Source: Sphingobium lactosutens DS20 (lineage in GTDB: Bacteria > Pseudomonadota > Alphaproteobacteria > Sphingomonadales > Sphingomonadaceae). From it: 64,000 nucleotides of DNA. Positions 25,174-33,526 of the stretch are shown piece by piece. Made by a program: the position numbers and the translations under genes. Under the pieces are notes generated by a model. It was not told the DNA's origin. It searched no databases and saw nothing but the letters and a program-made list of their open reading frames with translations. How positions within the stretch are numbered: position 1 is the first letter of the stretch; every line of letters starts with the position of its first letter. The stretch is taken from the NCBI RefSeq assembly GCF_000445105.1, contig NZ_ATDP01000082.1, positions 62,001 to 126,000 on the forward strand. Direction: 5' to 3'.

Positions 25174-25946
25174 CAATGAACTCGCTTGATCCAGGTCTGA
25201 CCGCCTTCGCGCACCTCAACCGTGAAATTGGGCACGTCGCGGATGAGATCAGACAGGCGCTTATAGCCATAGTTGCGTGTATCGAAGCTCGAACGGTTGC
25301 CGGCCAGCTGCCCCACACTTCCCAACGCCGCAAACCCATGTTCGTCGCGCTTAACCGCGTCATAGGCATCGATCAGCAGCTTGACGACCTCTTCGTCAAT
25401 CGGCTTGGCCTTGGTTTCGGAAGCGGTCGCAGCCTTTGTCTTGGCCGCAGCTGGCTTTGTTTCTTTCTTGCGTGGCGACTTGGCCGCCGGGACCTCTGCG
25501 GGTTCCAGCGCAGCGACGTCGATGAAACGGGTGCAGGCGCGGCGAAATCCTTCGGGCGTATTGGCATTGCCAAACCCATAGACGGGAATGCCATCCTGCC
25601 GGATGCGCGTCACCAGCGGCGTGAAATCGCTATCGCTGGACATCAACCCGAAGCCATCGACCCGCCCGCTCGCCAGCAGGTCCATCGCGTCGATGGTCAT
25701 TTTCATGTCGGTGGCATTCTTGCCTTTGGCCAGGTCGAACTGCTGTTGTGGTTCGATCGCCTGCGTGATCGACAGCGCGGCCCAGGCCTTCAGTGTGGTC
25801 TTGCTCCAATTGCCATAGGCGCGGCGGATATTCACGGTTCCCAATTCGGCGAGCACGGTCATCACCGAATCGAAATGGGCCGCCGACGCATTATCGGAAT
25901 CGATCAGCAGCGCGATGTTGCCGCGCCCTTCCTGCCGCGTTGCCAT
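25173..25946 (-). CDS. NYN-domain ribonuclease-like protein with C-terminal LOTUS/OST-HTH domain
   Basis: 257 residues from the ATG at 25946, which has AAGG at proper spacing; an ATG at 25952 adds two. The N-terminal NYN/PIN-like domain (LabA/DUF88 type) keeps the acidic residues: LLIDSDNAS, KNATDMKMTIDAMDLL and MSSDSDFTPLV. A Lys/Ala-rich linker (~150-185) leads to an OST-HTH/LOTUS domain (DEEVVKLLIDAYDAVKRDEHGFAALGSVGQL...), which binds RNA, including G-quadruplex RNA, in characterised members. It probably acts in RNA processing. It sits in an operon with acyP and close behind the carbonic anhydrase gene. Confidence 0.87.
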   Translation of the reverse strand: MATRQEGRGNIALLIDSDNASAAHFDSVMTVLAELGTVNIRRAYGNWSKTTLKAWAALSITQAIEPQQQFDLAKGKNATDMKMTIDAMDLLASGRVDGFGLMSSDSDFTPLVTRIRQDGIPVYGFGNANTPEGFRRACTRFIDVAALEPAEVPAAKSPRKKETKPAAAKTKAATASETKAKPIDEEVVKLLIDAYDAVKRDEHGFAALGSVGQLAGNRSSFDTRNYGYKRLSDLIRDVPNFTVEVREGGQTWIKRVH

Positions 25947-25961
25947 GGCCATATCCTTGCG

Positions 25962-26603
25962 TCAGGCAGCCGGGGAGAAGGCGCCGCTTGCCTCGTCCAA
26001 TATGTGAAGCTGCCCGTCTGCAATTGCAAAGAAACTGCCAATGAGCCGCAGCTCTCCCGCCTTTTCCTTTTCGCGCACGCAGGGGAAGCTGCGCAGATTG
26101 GCAAGGCTCACCTTGACGCCTTCCTGCTCCATCGCCCGTTCGACCTCGCGGTCGCGGCGCTCGCCGTAGCGATCCACCACCGTCTCGCGCGCATCGTCCA
26201 GCAATTCGATCCAGTTGTGGATGAAGCCGCCTTCGCCCGGGGGCGCGCCTTTCAGATCACCGCTGAGCGCCGCCTTGCAACCGCCGCATTTGCCATGGCC
26301 CATGACCACGATCTCGCCAACCTTGAGCACCTGTACCGCAAATTCCAGCGCGGCCGATACGCCATGGCGTCCGGGCGTCGTTTCGAAGGGCGGGACGAGC
26401 GCGGCGACATTGCGGACCACAAAGATTTCGCCCGGACTTGTGTCGAATATCTGTGCGGGGTCGACCCGGCTGTCGGAGCAGGCGATCACCATCACCCGGG
26501 GGCTTTGCCCTTCATTGAGTTCATCCCAGCGTTCGCGCTGCTGCGCCCAGCCGGTCTCGCGGAAACGGCGGTAGCCCGCCAGCATTTCGGCAAAGTCGAT
26601 CAT
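25962..26603 (-). CDS. can: Beta-class carbonic anhydrase
   Basis: 213 residues. Zinc ligands and the Asp-Arg dyad are seen in [11 protein letters not shown] (Cys, Asp, Arg) and [14 protein letters not shown] (His, Cys). It hydrates CO2 in the cytoplasm and supplies bicarbonate, for example to biotin-dependent carboxylases such as those at 55-64 kb. It is divergent from lipA with 64 bp between starts, and the NYN gene follows 15 bp after its stop. Confidence 0.94.
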   Translation of the reverse strand: MIDFAEMLAGYRRFRETGWAQQRERWDELNEGQSPRVMVIACSDSRVDPAQIFDTSPGEIFVVRNVAALVPPFETTPGRHGVSAALEFAVQVLKVGEIVVMGHGKCGGCKAALSGDLKGAPPGEGGFIHNWIELLDDARETVVDRYGERRDREVERAMEQEGVKVSLANLRSFPCVREKEKAGELRLIGSFFAIADGQLHILDEASGAFSPAA

Positions 26604-26667
26604 GGCGACGATGTGCCTGACAAACTCTGCACTGGCAAGAGCGGGCCCGCGTCGCTATCTGGTGCCC

Positions 26668-27609
26668 ATGAACGAGCTTTCCCCCATGACGGCGCCGGCC
26701 CAGCCCGAGCGCGCCCGCAAGCCCGACTGGATTCGCGTCAAGGCCCCGACCAGCAAGGGCTATAATGAGACGCGCCAGTTGATGCGGGACAAGAAGCTGG
26801 CAACAGTGTGCGAGGAAGCGGCCTGTCCCAATATAGGGGAATGCTGGACCAAGAAGCATGCGACGGTCATGATATTGGGAGACGTGTGCACCCGCGCCTG
26901 CGCCTTCTGCAACGTCAAGACCGGCATGCCGCGCAAGGTCGATCCCAACGAACCGCAAAATCTGGCGGATGCCTGCGCCGAAATGGGGCTGGAGCACATC
27001 GTCATCACATCGGTCGATCGCGACGATTTGCCCGATGGTGGTGCGAGCCAGTTCGTGAAGGTGATCGAGGCCCTGCGCCGCACGACGCCGAACACGACCA
27101 TCGAGATATTGACGCCCGATTTTCGCAACAAGCATGAGCGGGCGGTAGAAATGATCGTCGCTGCCCGGCCGGACGTCTATAACCATAATCTGGAAACCGT
27201 GCCGCGCCTCTATCCGACCATCCGGCCGGGCGCGCGCTATTATGCGTCGCTGCGCCTGCTGGAGACGGTCAAGAAACTCGATCCGTCGATCTTCACCAAG
27301 TCTGGCATCATGCTGGGACTGGGTGAGGAGCGGCTGGAGGTCCATCAGGTGATGGACGACATGCGTTCGGCCGATATCGATTTCCTGACCATGGGCCAGT
27401 ATCTCCAGCCTACGCCAAAACATGCCAAGGTGATGGAGTTTGTGACGCCCGCCGCATTCAACGCCTATGCCGGCATCGCGCGCGCCAAGGGTTTCCTGCA
27501 AGTCGCGTCCAGCCCGCTCACTCGTTCCAGCTATCATGCCGGCAAGGATTTTGCCGAGATGAAGGCGGCGCGTGAGGCGCAGCTGGCCAAGGCTGCGGCG
27601 AAAGCCTGA
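26668..27609 (+). CDS. lipA: Lipoyl synthase
   Basis: 313 residues from the ATG at 26668. It is a radical-SAM enzyme with the auxiliary cluster motif [12 protein letters not shown] and the SAM cluster motif [10 protein letters not shown]; a late Ser ([12 protein letters not shown]) is the usual extra ligand. It inserts two sulfurs into octanoyl groups of E2 and GcvH proteins. An in-frame upstream ATG at 26602 falls in the divergent promoter region and is unlikely. Confidence 0.96.
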   Translation: MNELSPMTAPAQPERARKPDWIRVKAPTSKGYNETRQLMRDKKLATVCEEAACPNIGECWTKKHATVMILGDVCTRACAFCNVKTGMPRKVDPNEPQNLADACAEMGLEHIVITSVDRDDLPDGGASQFVKVIEALRRTTPNTTIEILTPDFRNKHERAVEMIVAARPDVYNHNLETVPRLYPTIRPGARYYASLRLLETVKKLDPSIFTKSGIMLGLGEERLEVHQVMDDMRSADIDFLTMGQYLQPTPKHAKVMEFVTPAAFNAYAGIARAKGFLQVASSPLTRSSYHAGKDFAEMKAAREAQLAKAAAKA

Positions 27610-27616
27610 CTGCGCC

Positions 27617-28087
27617 ATGCCCCGCCACAACGAAACGCGTCACCTTCCCTACACGCCTGCCCAGATGTTCGACTTGGTGTCGAATGTCGCGGCCTATCCC
27701 GAATTCCTGCCTTGGGTAAGCGCGATCCGCGTGCGCAAGGACGGGGAGACGGAAATGGTCGCCGACATGATTGTCGGCTTCAAGGGGATCAAGGAAAGCT
27801 TCACCTCACGGGTGCTCAAGGAGCGGCCGGATCATGTGCGGGTGGATTATCTCGACGGTCCGCTCAAGCATCTGCACAATGAATGGCAGTTTCGCGATGA
27901 CGGGCAGGGCGGCGTGCTAGTCGATTTCGAGGTGGAGTTCGAATTCAAGAACCGCATCTTCGAAATGCTGGCCGGGCAGTTTTTCGACAAGGCGCTGCGC
28001 AAGATGATCGGGGCGTTTGAAGAGCGTGCGGCGCAGCTCTATGCGTCTCCGGGCAGCAGCAGTTCCAGCGCGCACAGCGCCGCCTGA
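27617..28087 (+). CDS. COQ10/RatA-type START-like protein
   Basis: 156 residues from the ATG at 27617, 7 bp after lipA. The polyketide-cyclase/START fold matches the COQ10/RatA family: LPYTPAQMFDLVSNVAAYPEFLPWVSAIRV and FEFKNRIFEMLAGQFFDKALRKMIGAFEERA. Members bind ubiquinone or associate with ribosomes; the COQ10-like role is more probable for an alphaproteobacterium. Its last 49 bp overlap the convergent amidase gene. Confidence 0.88.
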   Translation: MPRHNETRHLPYTPAQMFDLVSNVAAYPEFLPWVSAIRVRKDGETEMVADMIVGFKGIKESFTSRVLKERPDHVRVDYLDGPLKHLHNEWQFRDDGQGGVLVDFEVEFEFKNRIFEMLAGQFFDKALRKMIGAFEERAAQLYASPGSSSSSAHSAA

Positions 28088-28551
28088 AGGCGGACGCCGC
28101 CCCGGCCGTCATTATCGAAATGCCGCATGTCGGCGACGACCTTGTCCGGGCTGGCGCCGCGTTCGGCACGCGCGAAGACGACCGTGCCGACGGGCTTCTG
28201 CTCGGTGCCGCCTCCTGGTCCCGCGATTCCGGTGATCGCGACGGCGACATCAGCATGACTTTGTTTCAGAGCGCCCTGCGCCATGGCCCAGGCGGTGGCG
28301 ATCGACACAGCGCCGAACGTATCCAGCACATCATGAGAGACCTTGAGAAGTTCTGCCTTCATGTCATTGGAATAGGTGACAAATCCTGCCTCAAAGACGT
28401 CGGAAGAGCCCGCGATCTCAGTGAGCGCGGCTGACACAAGGCCGCCAGTGCAGCTTTCGGCAACCGCCACCGTGCGCCCAGCGCGGCGGTTGGCAATGAT
28501 GACCTTTTCGGCGAGTTCGACCAATTGGGTCGGGAGAACGGTATCGGGCAT
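28039..28551 (-). CDS. pncC: Nicotinamide-nucleotide amidase (CinA C-terminal domain family)
   Basis: 170 residues from the ATG at 28551. Family motifs are VAVAESCTGGLVSAALTEIAGSSDVFEAGFVTYSN and AITGIAGPGGGTEQKPVGTVVFA. It deamidates NMN to NaMN in pyridine nucleotide recycling. It lacks the MoaB-like N-terminal half of full CinA. It lies just downstream of ispDF, 4 bp apart, so probably co-transcribed, and it overlaps the COQ10-like gene tail-to-tail. Confidence 0.9.
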   Translation of the reverse strand: MPDTVLPTQLVELAEKVIIANRRAGRTVAVAESCTGGLVSAALTEIAGSSDVFEAGFVTYSNDMKAELLKVSHDVLDTFGAVSIATAWAMAQGALKQSHADVAVAITGIAGPGGGTEQKPVGTVVFARAERGASPDKVVADMRHFDNDGRGGVRLQAALCALELLLPGDA

Positions 28552-28555
28552 AATC

Positions 28556-29722
28556 TCAGGATAGCGCGGGGAGGGAGAGGGTGGCAACTGCCTGAGCGGC
28601 AATGCCTTCGCGCCGGCCCGCAAAACCTAGTCGCTCGGTTGTCGTCGCCTTCACGCTGACCCGGTCGAGCGGCACGGCCAAGATGTCCGCAATCCGCCGA
28701 CGCATGGCGTCACGGTGCGGACCGATCTTGGGCGCTTCGCAGATGATGGTCAGGTCGACATGGTCAATCCGGCCGCGACGCGCCGCCACCCGGTCGCGCG
28801 CGTGGGCAAGGAAGCGATCGGAGGATACGCCGCGCCATTGCGGATCGGATGGCGGAAAATGGCTGCCAATATCGCCATCCCCCAGCGCGCCCAGTAGCGC
28901 GTCGACGATCGCATGGAGGGCGACGTCCGCATCGCTGTGGCCGGCCAGGCCGCGATCATGGGGAACAAGAACACCACCCAGCCACAGCGGTTCGCCCTCG
29001 GCAAGCCGATGCACGTCATATCCCATACCAACGCGCGTGATCCATGCAGGCGCGAGCATGGCTTCGGCACGAGCAAAATCCTGTTCATAGGTCAATTTCC
29101 CTAGCCTTTCATCGCCTTGCACCAACATGACGTCATGACCATGGGCGCGCAGGATCTGGGCATCGTCTGTCGCTTCGCGCGCTCCGTTCCAGGCGCGATG
29201 CGCGTCTAAAATTGCCCCAAAACGAAAGGCTTGCGGCGTCTGGACCCGATGTAATTGAGCGCGATCCACCGTATCGGCCATGATATCGCTTGCTCCGCGC
29301 ACCAGCGTGTCGGAGACAGGCAGGACCGGGATCGCACCGTGCTTTTCCGTCAGCGCATCCAAAAGCCGATCGATCACCGACAGGGGAAGAAAGGGGCGTG
29401 CCGCATCATGGACCAGGACGATGTCCGCGCCGCCCGCCGCGGCTATTGCCTCCAGCCCGGCATATACTGACCCTTGGCGGCTGTCCGCGCCCGTGACCAA
29501 TTGGACATCCGCGCCGAGCATCGCCTGCGCAGCATCCTTTTGCCCCTTCGCGACGACAACAAAAATCGCGTTGACCGAATTGTGACTGGCAAGCGCATCA
29601 TGGGCGTGCACCAGAACGGGCTTGCCCGCAATGGTGCGATATTGCTTCGGCACATGACCGCCGACGCGGCTGCCTTGGCCAGCAGCGACGATCAGGGCCA
29701 CGACTTTGGGGGATAAGCTCAT
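28556..29722 (-). CDS. ispDF: Bifunctional MEP cytidylyltransferase / MECDP synthase
   Basis: 388 residues from the ATG at 29722. The IspD half (~1-230) has the nucleotide-binding start LIVAAGQGSRVGGHVPKQY and VLVHDAARPFL. The IspF half (~232-388) has RVGMGYDVHRLAEG (metal ligands Asp and His) and GHSDADVALHAIVDALLGALGDGDIG. It catalyses steps 3 and 5 of the non-mevalonate isoprenoid pathway; this fusion is common in alphaproteobacteria. Confidence 0.96.
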   Translation of the reverse strand: MSLSPKVVALIVAAGQGSRVGGHVPKQYRTIAGKPVLVHAHDALASHNSVNAIFVVVAKGQKDAAQAMLGADVQLVTGADSRQGSVYAGLEAIAAAGGADIVLVHDAARPFLPLSVIDRLLDALTEKHGAIPVLPVSDTLVRGASDIMADTVDRAQLHRVQTPQAFRFGAILDAHRAWNGAREATDDAQILRAHGHDVMLVQGDERLGKLTYEQDFARAEAMLAPAWITRVGMGYDVHRLAEGEPLWLGGVLVPHDRGLAGHSDADVALHAIVDALLGALGDGDIGSHFPPSDPQWRGVSSDRFLAHARDRVAARRGRIDHVDLTIICEAPKIGPHRDAMRRRIADILAVPLDRVSVKATTTERLGFAGRREGIAAQAVATLSLPALS

Positions 29723-29841
29723 GCGCGGCGCATAGCCGGTCCGGCAAGCGTTCGAAAGGGGGACAGGCCACAGCGCTTGTCGGGCCCTGCCAATTCCGCT
29801 ACAGGCTGCCTGTTTTTTAGGCACATTATGAAGTAAAGATC

Positions 29842-30864
29842 ATGCGCAGGCTCTCCCCCATCTCCATCGGTCCGGTGACCATCGACATGCCCGTCGTTCT
29901 GGCGCCGATGACCGGCGTCACCGACATGCCGTTCCGGACATTGGTGCGCCGCTATGGATCGGGCCTTAACGTCACGGAAATGATCGCATCGGCAGCGATG
30001 ATCCGTGAAACCCGCCAGTCGCTGCAAAAGGCGGCCTGGCACCCGCTGGAGGAACCGGTGTCGATGCAATTGGCCGGCTGTTCGCCAAAGGAAATGGCCG
30101 AAGCCGCCAAGCTCAATGCCGATCGTGGCGCGGCCATCATCGACATCAACATGGGCTGCCCGGTCAAGAAGGTCGTCAATGGTGACGCCGGCAGCGCCTT
30201 GATGCGCGACCTTCCGCTCGCGGCGTCGCTGATCAAGGCGACGGTCGAGGCGGTGGATGTGCCGGTGACGGTCAAAATGCGCATGGGCTGGGATCATTCC
30301 AGCCTCAATGCGCCCGAATTGGCACATATCGCCGAGGATCTGGGCGCAAAGCTGATCACGGTGCACGGCCGCACCCGCAACCAGATGTACAAGGGGTCGG
30401 CGGACTGGGCCTTTGTCCGCAAGGTCAAGGACGCGGTGAAGCTGCCCGTCATCGTCAACGGCGATATCTGTTCGATCGAGGATGCCGACACAGCGCTAGA
30501 GCAGAGCGGTGCGGATGGCGTGATGATCGGGCGCGGCGCCTATGGCCGTCCATGGCTGATCGGTCAGGTCATGGCCTGGCTGACCGACGGAACGCGCGTA
30601 CCCGACCCGTCCTTGGAAGAGCAATATCGTGTGATCGTCGAGCATTACCGTGCGATGCTCGATCATTATGACAGGCACACGGGTGTCAACATGGCGCGCA
30701 AGCATATCGGCTGGTATACCAAGGGCCTGACCGGATCGGCGGAATTCCGCAACGCCGTCAACAAAGAGCCCGATGCTGACATCGTGCTCGATATGCTTGC
30801 CCGCTTCTATGAGCCGCTGATCGCCAGCGGCCTGGATCCGGCGGAGCAGCGCAAGGCGGCATGA
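29842..30864 (+). CDS. dusB: tRNA-dihydrouridine synthase B (NifR3 family)
   Basis: 340 residues, an FMN-binding TIM barrel. Motifs: APMTGVTDMPFRTLVRRYG, the active-site Cys in INMGCPVKKVVNGDAGSALM, and VNGDICSIEDADTALEQSGADGVMIGRGAYGRPWL. It reduces uridine in tRNA. It is first in the dusB-ntrB-ntrC-ntrY-ntrX-hfq-hflX series, the classical alphaproteobacterial arrangement, and overlaps ntrB by 4 bp. Confidence 0.95.
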   Translation: MRRLSPISIGPVTIDMPVVLAPMTGVTDMPFRTLVRRYGSGLNVTEMIASAAMIRETRQSLQKAAWHPLEEPVSMQLAGCSPKEMAEAAKLNADRGAAIIDINMGCPVKKVVNGDAGSALMRDLPLAASLIKATVEAVDVPVTVKMRMGWDHSSLNAPELAHIAEDLGAKLITVHGRTRNQMYKGSADWAFVRKVKDAVKLPVIVNGDICSIEDADTALEQSGADGVMIGRGAYGRPWLIGQVMAWLTDGTRVPDPSLEEQYRVIVEHYRAMLDHYDRHTGVNMARKHIGWYTKGLTGSAEFRNAVNKEPDADIVLDMLARFYEPLIASGLDPAEQRKAA

Positions 30865-31973
30865 CCAGCGCCCTGACGTCGGTCCCGCCGCTTCGCGTTG
30901 CGCAGGACGGACCATCGCTGGCCGAACAGATGACCGCATTGCCGGTCGCGACCCTGATCGTCAAACCGGACAACAGCATCGCCGACGCCAATGTCCGCGC
31001 CGAAACTCTGCTTAATATGGCGCGCTCCGCGATTATCGGCAGTGACGTGGCGCGCACCATTCGGATCGCCGAAGCCGGGGCGCGTTTCGATATCTGGCAT
31101 AGCAGCAAGGCAGTCGCGGCCTATGACATCAAGGTTCATGCCGGCCGTACGGCGGAAATGGAAGTCGACCTGCTGATCTCGCCGATCGTGGATCATGACG
31201 GCTGGCGTGTGGTGTCGATCCACGCGCAAAGCCAGGCGCGCAAGATCGGCCATCGCGGCTCGGCCGGGGGGGCCCGTTCCGCCATGGGGGCGGCCGCCAT
31301 CCTCGCGCATGAGATCAAAAATCCCCTGTCAGGTATTCGCGGCGCGGCGCAACTGCTGGAATCCGGGCAGGACGGGCGCGATGCGGCGCTGACGCAGCTA
31401 ATCTGCAACGAAGTGGATCGGATCGCGGCACTGATCGACCGGATGCAGGATTTCACCACCGATCGCACCCTGGAATGCCGCCCCGGCAACATCTATCCGT
31501 TGATTGACCGCGCCGCTGGAATTGCGGCCGCAGGATTTGCTAAAAATATAAAGATCATAAAACATTATGACCCATCCTTGCCATTTGCCACGATCAATGA
31601 CGATGCGCTGGTGCAGGTCATGATCAACCTGCTGAAAAATGCGGCCGAAGCCCTGGATCATGTGGCAAAGCCAGTCATCCGGGTTGAAACAGCCTTTCGC
31701 CATGGCGTTTCGGTCGTGACTGGTAGTGGCAGGGGCAGCGCCGTGCTGCCCATCGAAATTCTGGTCATCGACAATGGTCCGGGCGTGCCGGAGCATATCC
31801 TCGACCATCTCTTCAACCCGTTCATCACTGGGAAGCGGGACGGGCAGGGGCTCGGCCTGGCACTGGTCGACAAGCTGGTGCGCGACATGAACGGCTTCGT
31901 CCAATATGCGCGCGATACCGAAGCAGGGGAATCCAGCTTCAGAATATTGCTTCCGATGGGCATGGCGTCATGA
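30861..31973 (+). CDS. ntrB: Nitrogen regulation sensor kinase NtrB
   Basis: 370 residues without membrane helices. An N-terminal PAS-like domain (PVATLIVKPDNSIADANVRAETLLNM) is followed by the HisKA box AILAHEIKNPLSGIRGAAQLLE (phospho-His) and an HATPase domain with N and G boxes (INLLKNAAEALD, VIDNGPGVPEHILDHLFNPF, GQGLGLALVDKLV). It phosphorylates NtrC according to PII signalling. The stop overlaps the ntrC start by ATGA. Confidence 0.94.
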   Translation: MTSALTSVPPLRVAQDGPSLAEQMTALPVATLIVKPDNSIADANVRAETLLNMARSAIIGSDVARTIRIAEAGARFDIWHSSKAVAAYDIKVHAGRTAEMEVDLLISPIVDHDGWRVVSIHAQSQARKIGHRGSAGGARSAMGAAAILAHEIKNPLSGIRGAAQLLESGQDGRDAALTQLICNEVDRIAALIDRMQDFTTDRTLECRPGNIYPLIDRAAGIAAAGFAKNIKIIKHYDPSLPFATINDDALVQVMINLLKNAAEALDHVAKPVIRVETAFRHGVSVVTGSGRGSAVLPIEILVIDNGPGVPEHILDHLFNPFITGKRDGQGLGLALVDKLVRDMNGFVQYARDTEAGESSFRILLPMGMAS

Positions 31974-33415
31974 GGGCGTCGGGCGCCATCCTGGTCGTCG
32001 ATGACGATCCCGCGATCTGCGTCGTCGTCGGCGAAGCGCTGCGGCGGCAGGGGCATAAGGTGAAGACCGCCGCGTCCATTCGCGAACGCGCCGCCCTGAT
32101 GGACAGTTTTTCGCCCGACGTCCTCATCACTGACGTTATGCTGCCTGATGGCGACGGACTGGACGGCGTGGCCGACATTCTTGAGCGCAACCCTGACCTC
32201 AATGTCATCATTCTCTCGGCGCAGAACACGCTCAACACGGCGATCCGGGCCACGGAAAAGGGCGCATTCGAATATCTGCCCAAGCCGTTCGACTTGAATG
32301 AACTGACGCGCGCCGTTTCCGACGCGCTCGGCACGCGCGCTGCCGCAGAAGGAGCGGATGATCAGGGTGATCTGCCTCATGATGGATTGCCCCTCGTAGG
32401 CCGTTCGCCTGCGATGCAGGAAGTCTATCGCACTATCGCGCGCGTTTTGTCCAACGATCTGTCGATCCTGGTACTGGGGGAATCGGGAACCGGAAAGGAA
32501 CTGGTCGCTGAAGCGATTCACAGCCTGGGAAAACGCCGGACCAAGCCCTTCATTGCGATCAACATGGCCGCAATCCCGCGCGAACTGATCGAGGCGGAGC
32601 TGTTCGGTTATGAAAAGGGCGCCTTTACCGGGGCGCATGCCAGGACTGCCGGTAAATTTGAAAAGGCGCAGGGTGGCACACTGTTTCTCGACGAGATTGG
32701 GGACATGCCGATGGAAGCACAAACGCGCCTGCTGCGCGTGCTGCAATCGGGTGAAGTCACGACCGTGGGTGGCTCAAAGCCAGTCAGAGTGAACGTCCGG
32801 ATCATCGCGGCGACCAACAAGCATCTGCCACAACTGATTGAAGATGGGCGTTTTCGGCAGGACCTTTATTACCGGCTGAATGTCGTCCCGATCGCGCTGC
32901 CGCCTCTGCGTGAACGGCGAGAGGATGTGATCCTTTTAGCGCGCCATTTTCTGGAACGCGCCGCGCAGGATGGGCTGCCCCGCAAGGCGCTGGCCGATGA
33001 CGCCGCGCAATTGCTGATGGCATGGCATTGGCCAGGCAATGTCCGCGAACTGCAGAATATGATGCAGCGACTGTCCGTGCTGAGCCGGGAAAATGTCATC
33101 ACGGCCGACATATTGCGGCATATGCTGCCGATCGAACATGGGCCCGCCGACACTATCGCGCCGACCGACCAACTGGTGCATGCGGTCCGGGACTGGGCAA
33201 AGCGGCAATTGGGTATCGGCATCACCCGGCCGCAACGGGCGCTGCATGATGATCTGCTCGCAGTGGTAGAGCCAGTCCTGCTGGAGGAGGTGCTGTCCAG
33301 TGTGGATGGCAACCAGATCCGGGCTGCCGGCTTGCTCGGTATCAATCGCAACACGTTGCGCAAGAAGCTGACCGATTACGGCCTTGATCCCCTGCAGCTT
33401 CGCATGGGCGACTGA
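31970..33415 (+). CDS. ntrC: Sigma-54-dependent nitrogen response regulator NtrC
   Basis: 481 residues. The receiver domain (~1-120) has phospho-acceptor Asp in PDVLITDVMLPDGDG. The AAA+ domain has Walker A LGESGTGKEL, an intact sigma-54 contact loop GAFTGA near residue 217, and Walker B GGTLFLDEIGDMP. The Fis-type HTH is at the C-terminus (QIRAAGLLGINRNTLRKKL). It activates nitrogen-assimilation promoters with RpoN. Confidence 0.95.
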   Translation: MRASGAILVVDDDPAICVVVGEALRRQGHKVKTAASIRERAALMDSFSPDVLITDVMLPDGDGLDGVADILERNPDLNVIILSAQNTLNTAIRATEKGAFEYLPKPFDLNELTRAVSDALGTRAAAEGADDQGDLPHDGLPLVGRSPAMQEVYRTIARVLSNDLSILVLGESGTGKELVAEAIHSLGKRRTKPFIAINMAAIPRELIEAELFGYEKGAFTGAHARTAGKFEKAQGGTLFLDEIGDMPMEAQTRLLRVLQSGEVTTVGGSKPVRVNVRIIAATNKHLPQLIEDGRFRQDLYYRLNVVPIALPPLRERREDVILLARHFLERAAQDGLPRKALADDAAQLLMAWHWPGNVRELQNMMQRLSVLSRENVITADILRHMLPIEHGPADTIAPTDQLVHAVRDWAKRQLGIGITRPQRALHDDLLAVVEPVLLEEVLSSVDGNQIRAAGLLGINRNTLRKKLTDYGLDPLQLRMGD

Positions 33416-33526
33416 CTCTGATCAGATCCCTTGGCAGGACGAAGTGACGGGTGGCATCGACCAGCGACGGCGCTCCGATGAAATACTGTGTTTGAACGGG
33501 CACGGGCTTGTTGTAACAAAGCCACT

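Noticed and set aside
33416..33526. Sigma-54 promoter before ntrY
   Set aside because: No TGGCAC-N5-TTGC match; only a partial TTGGCAGGA.
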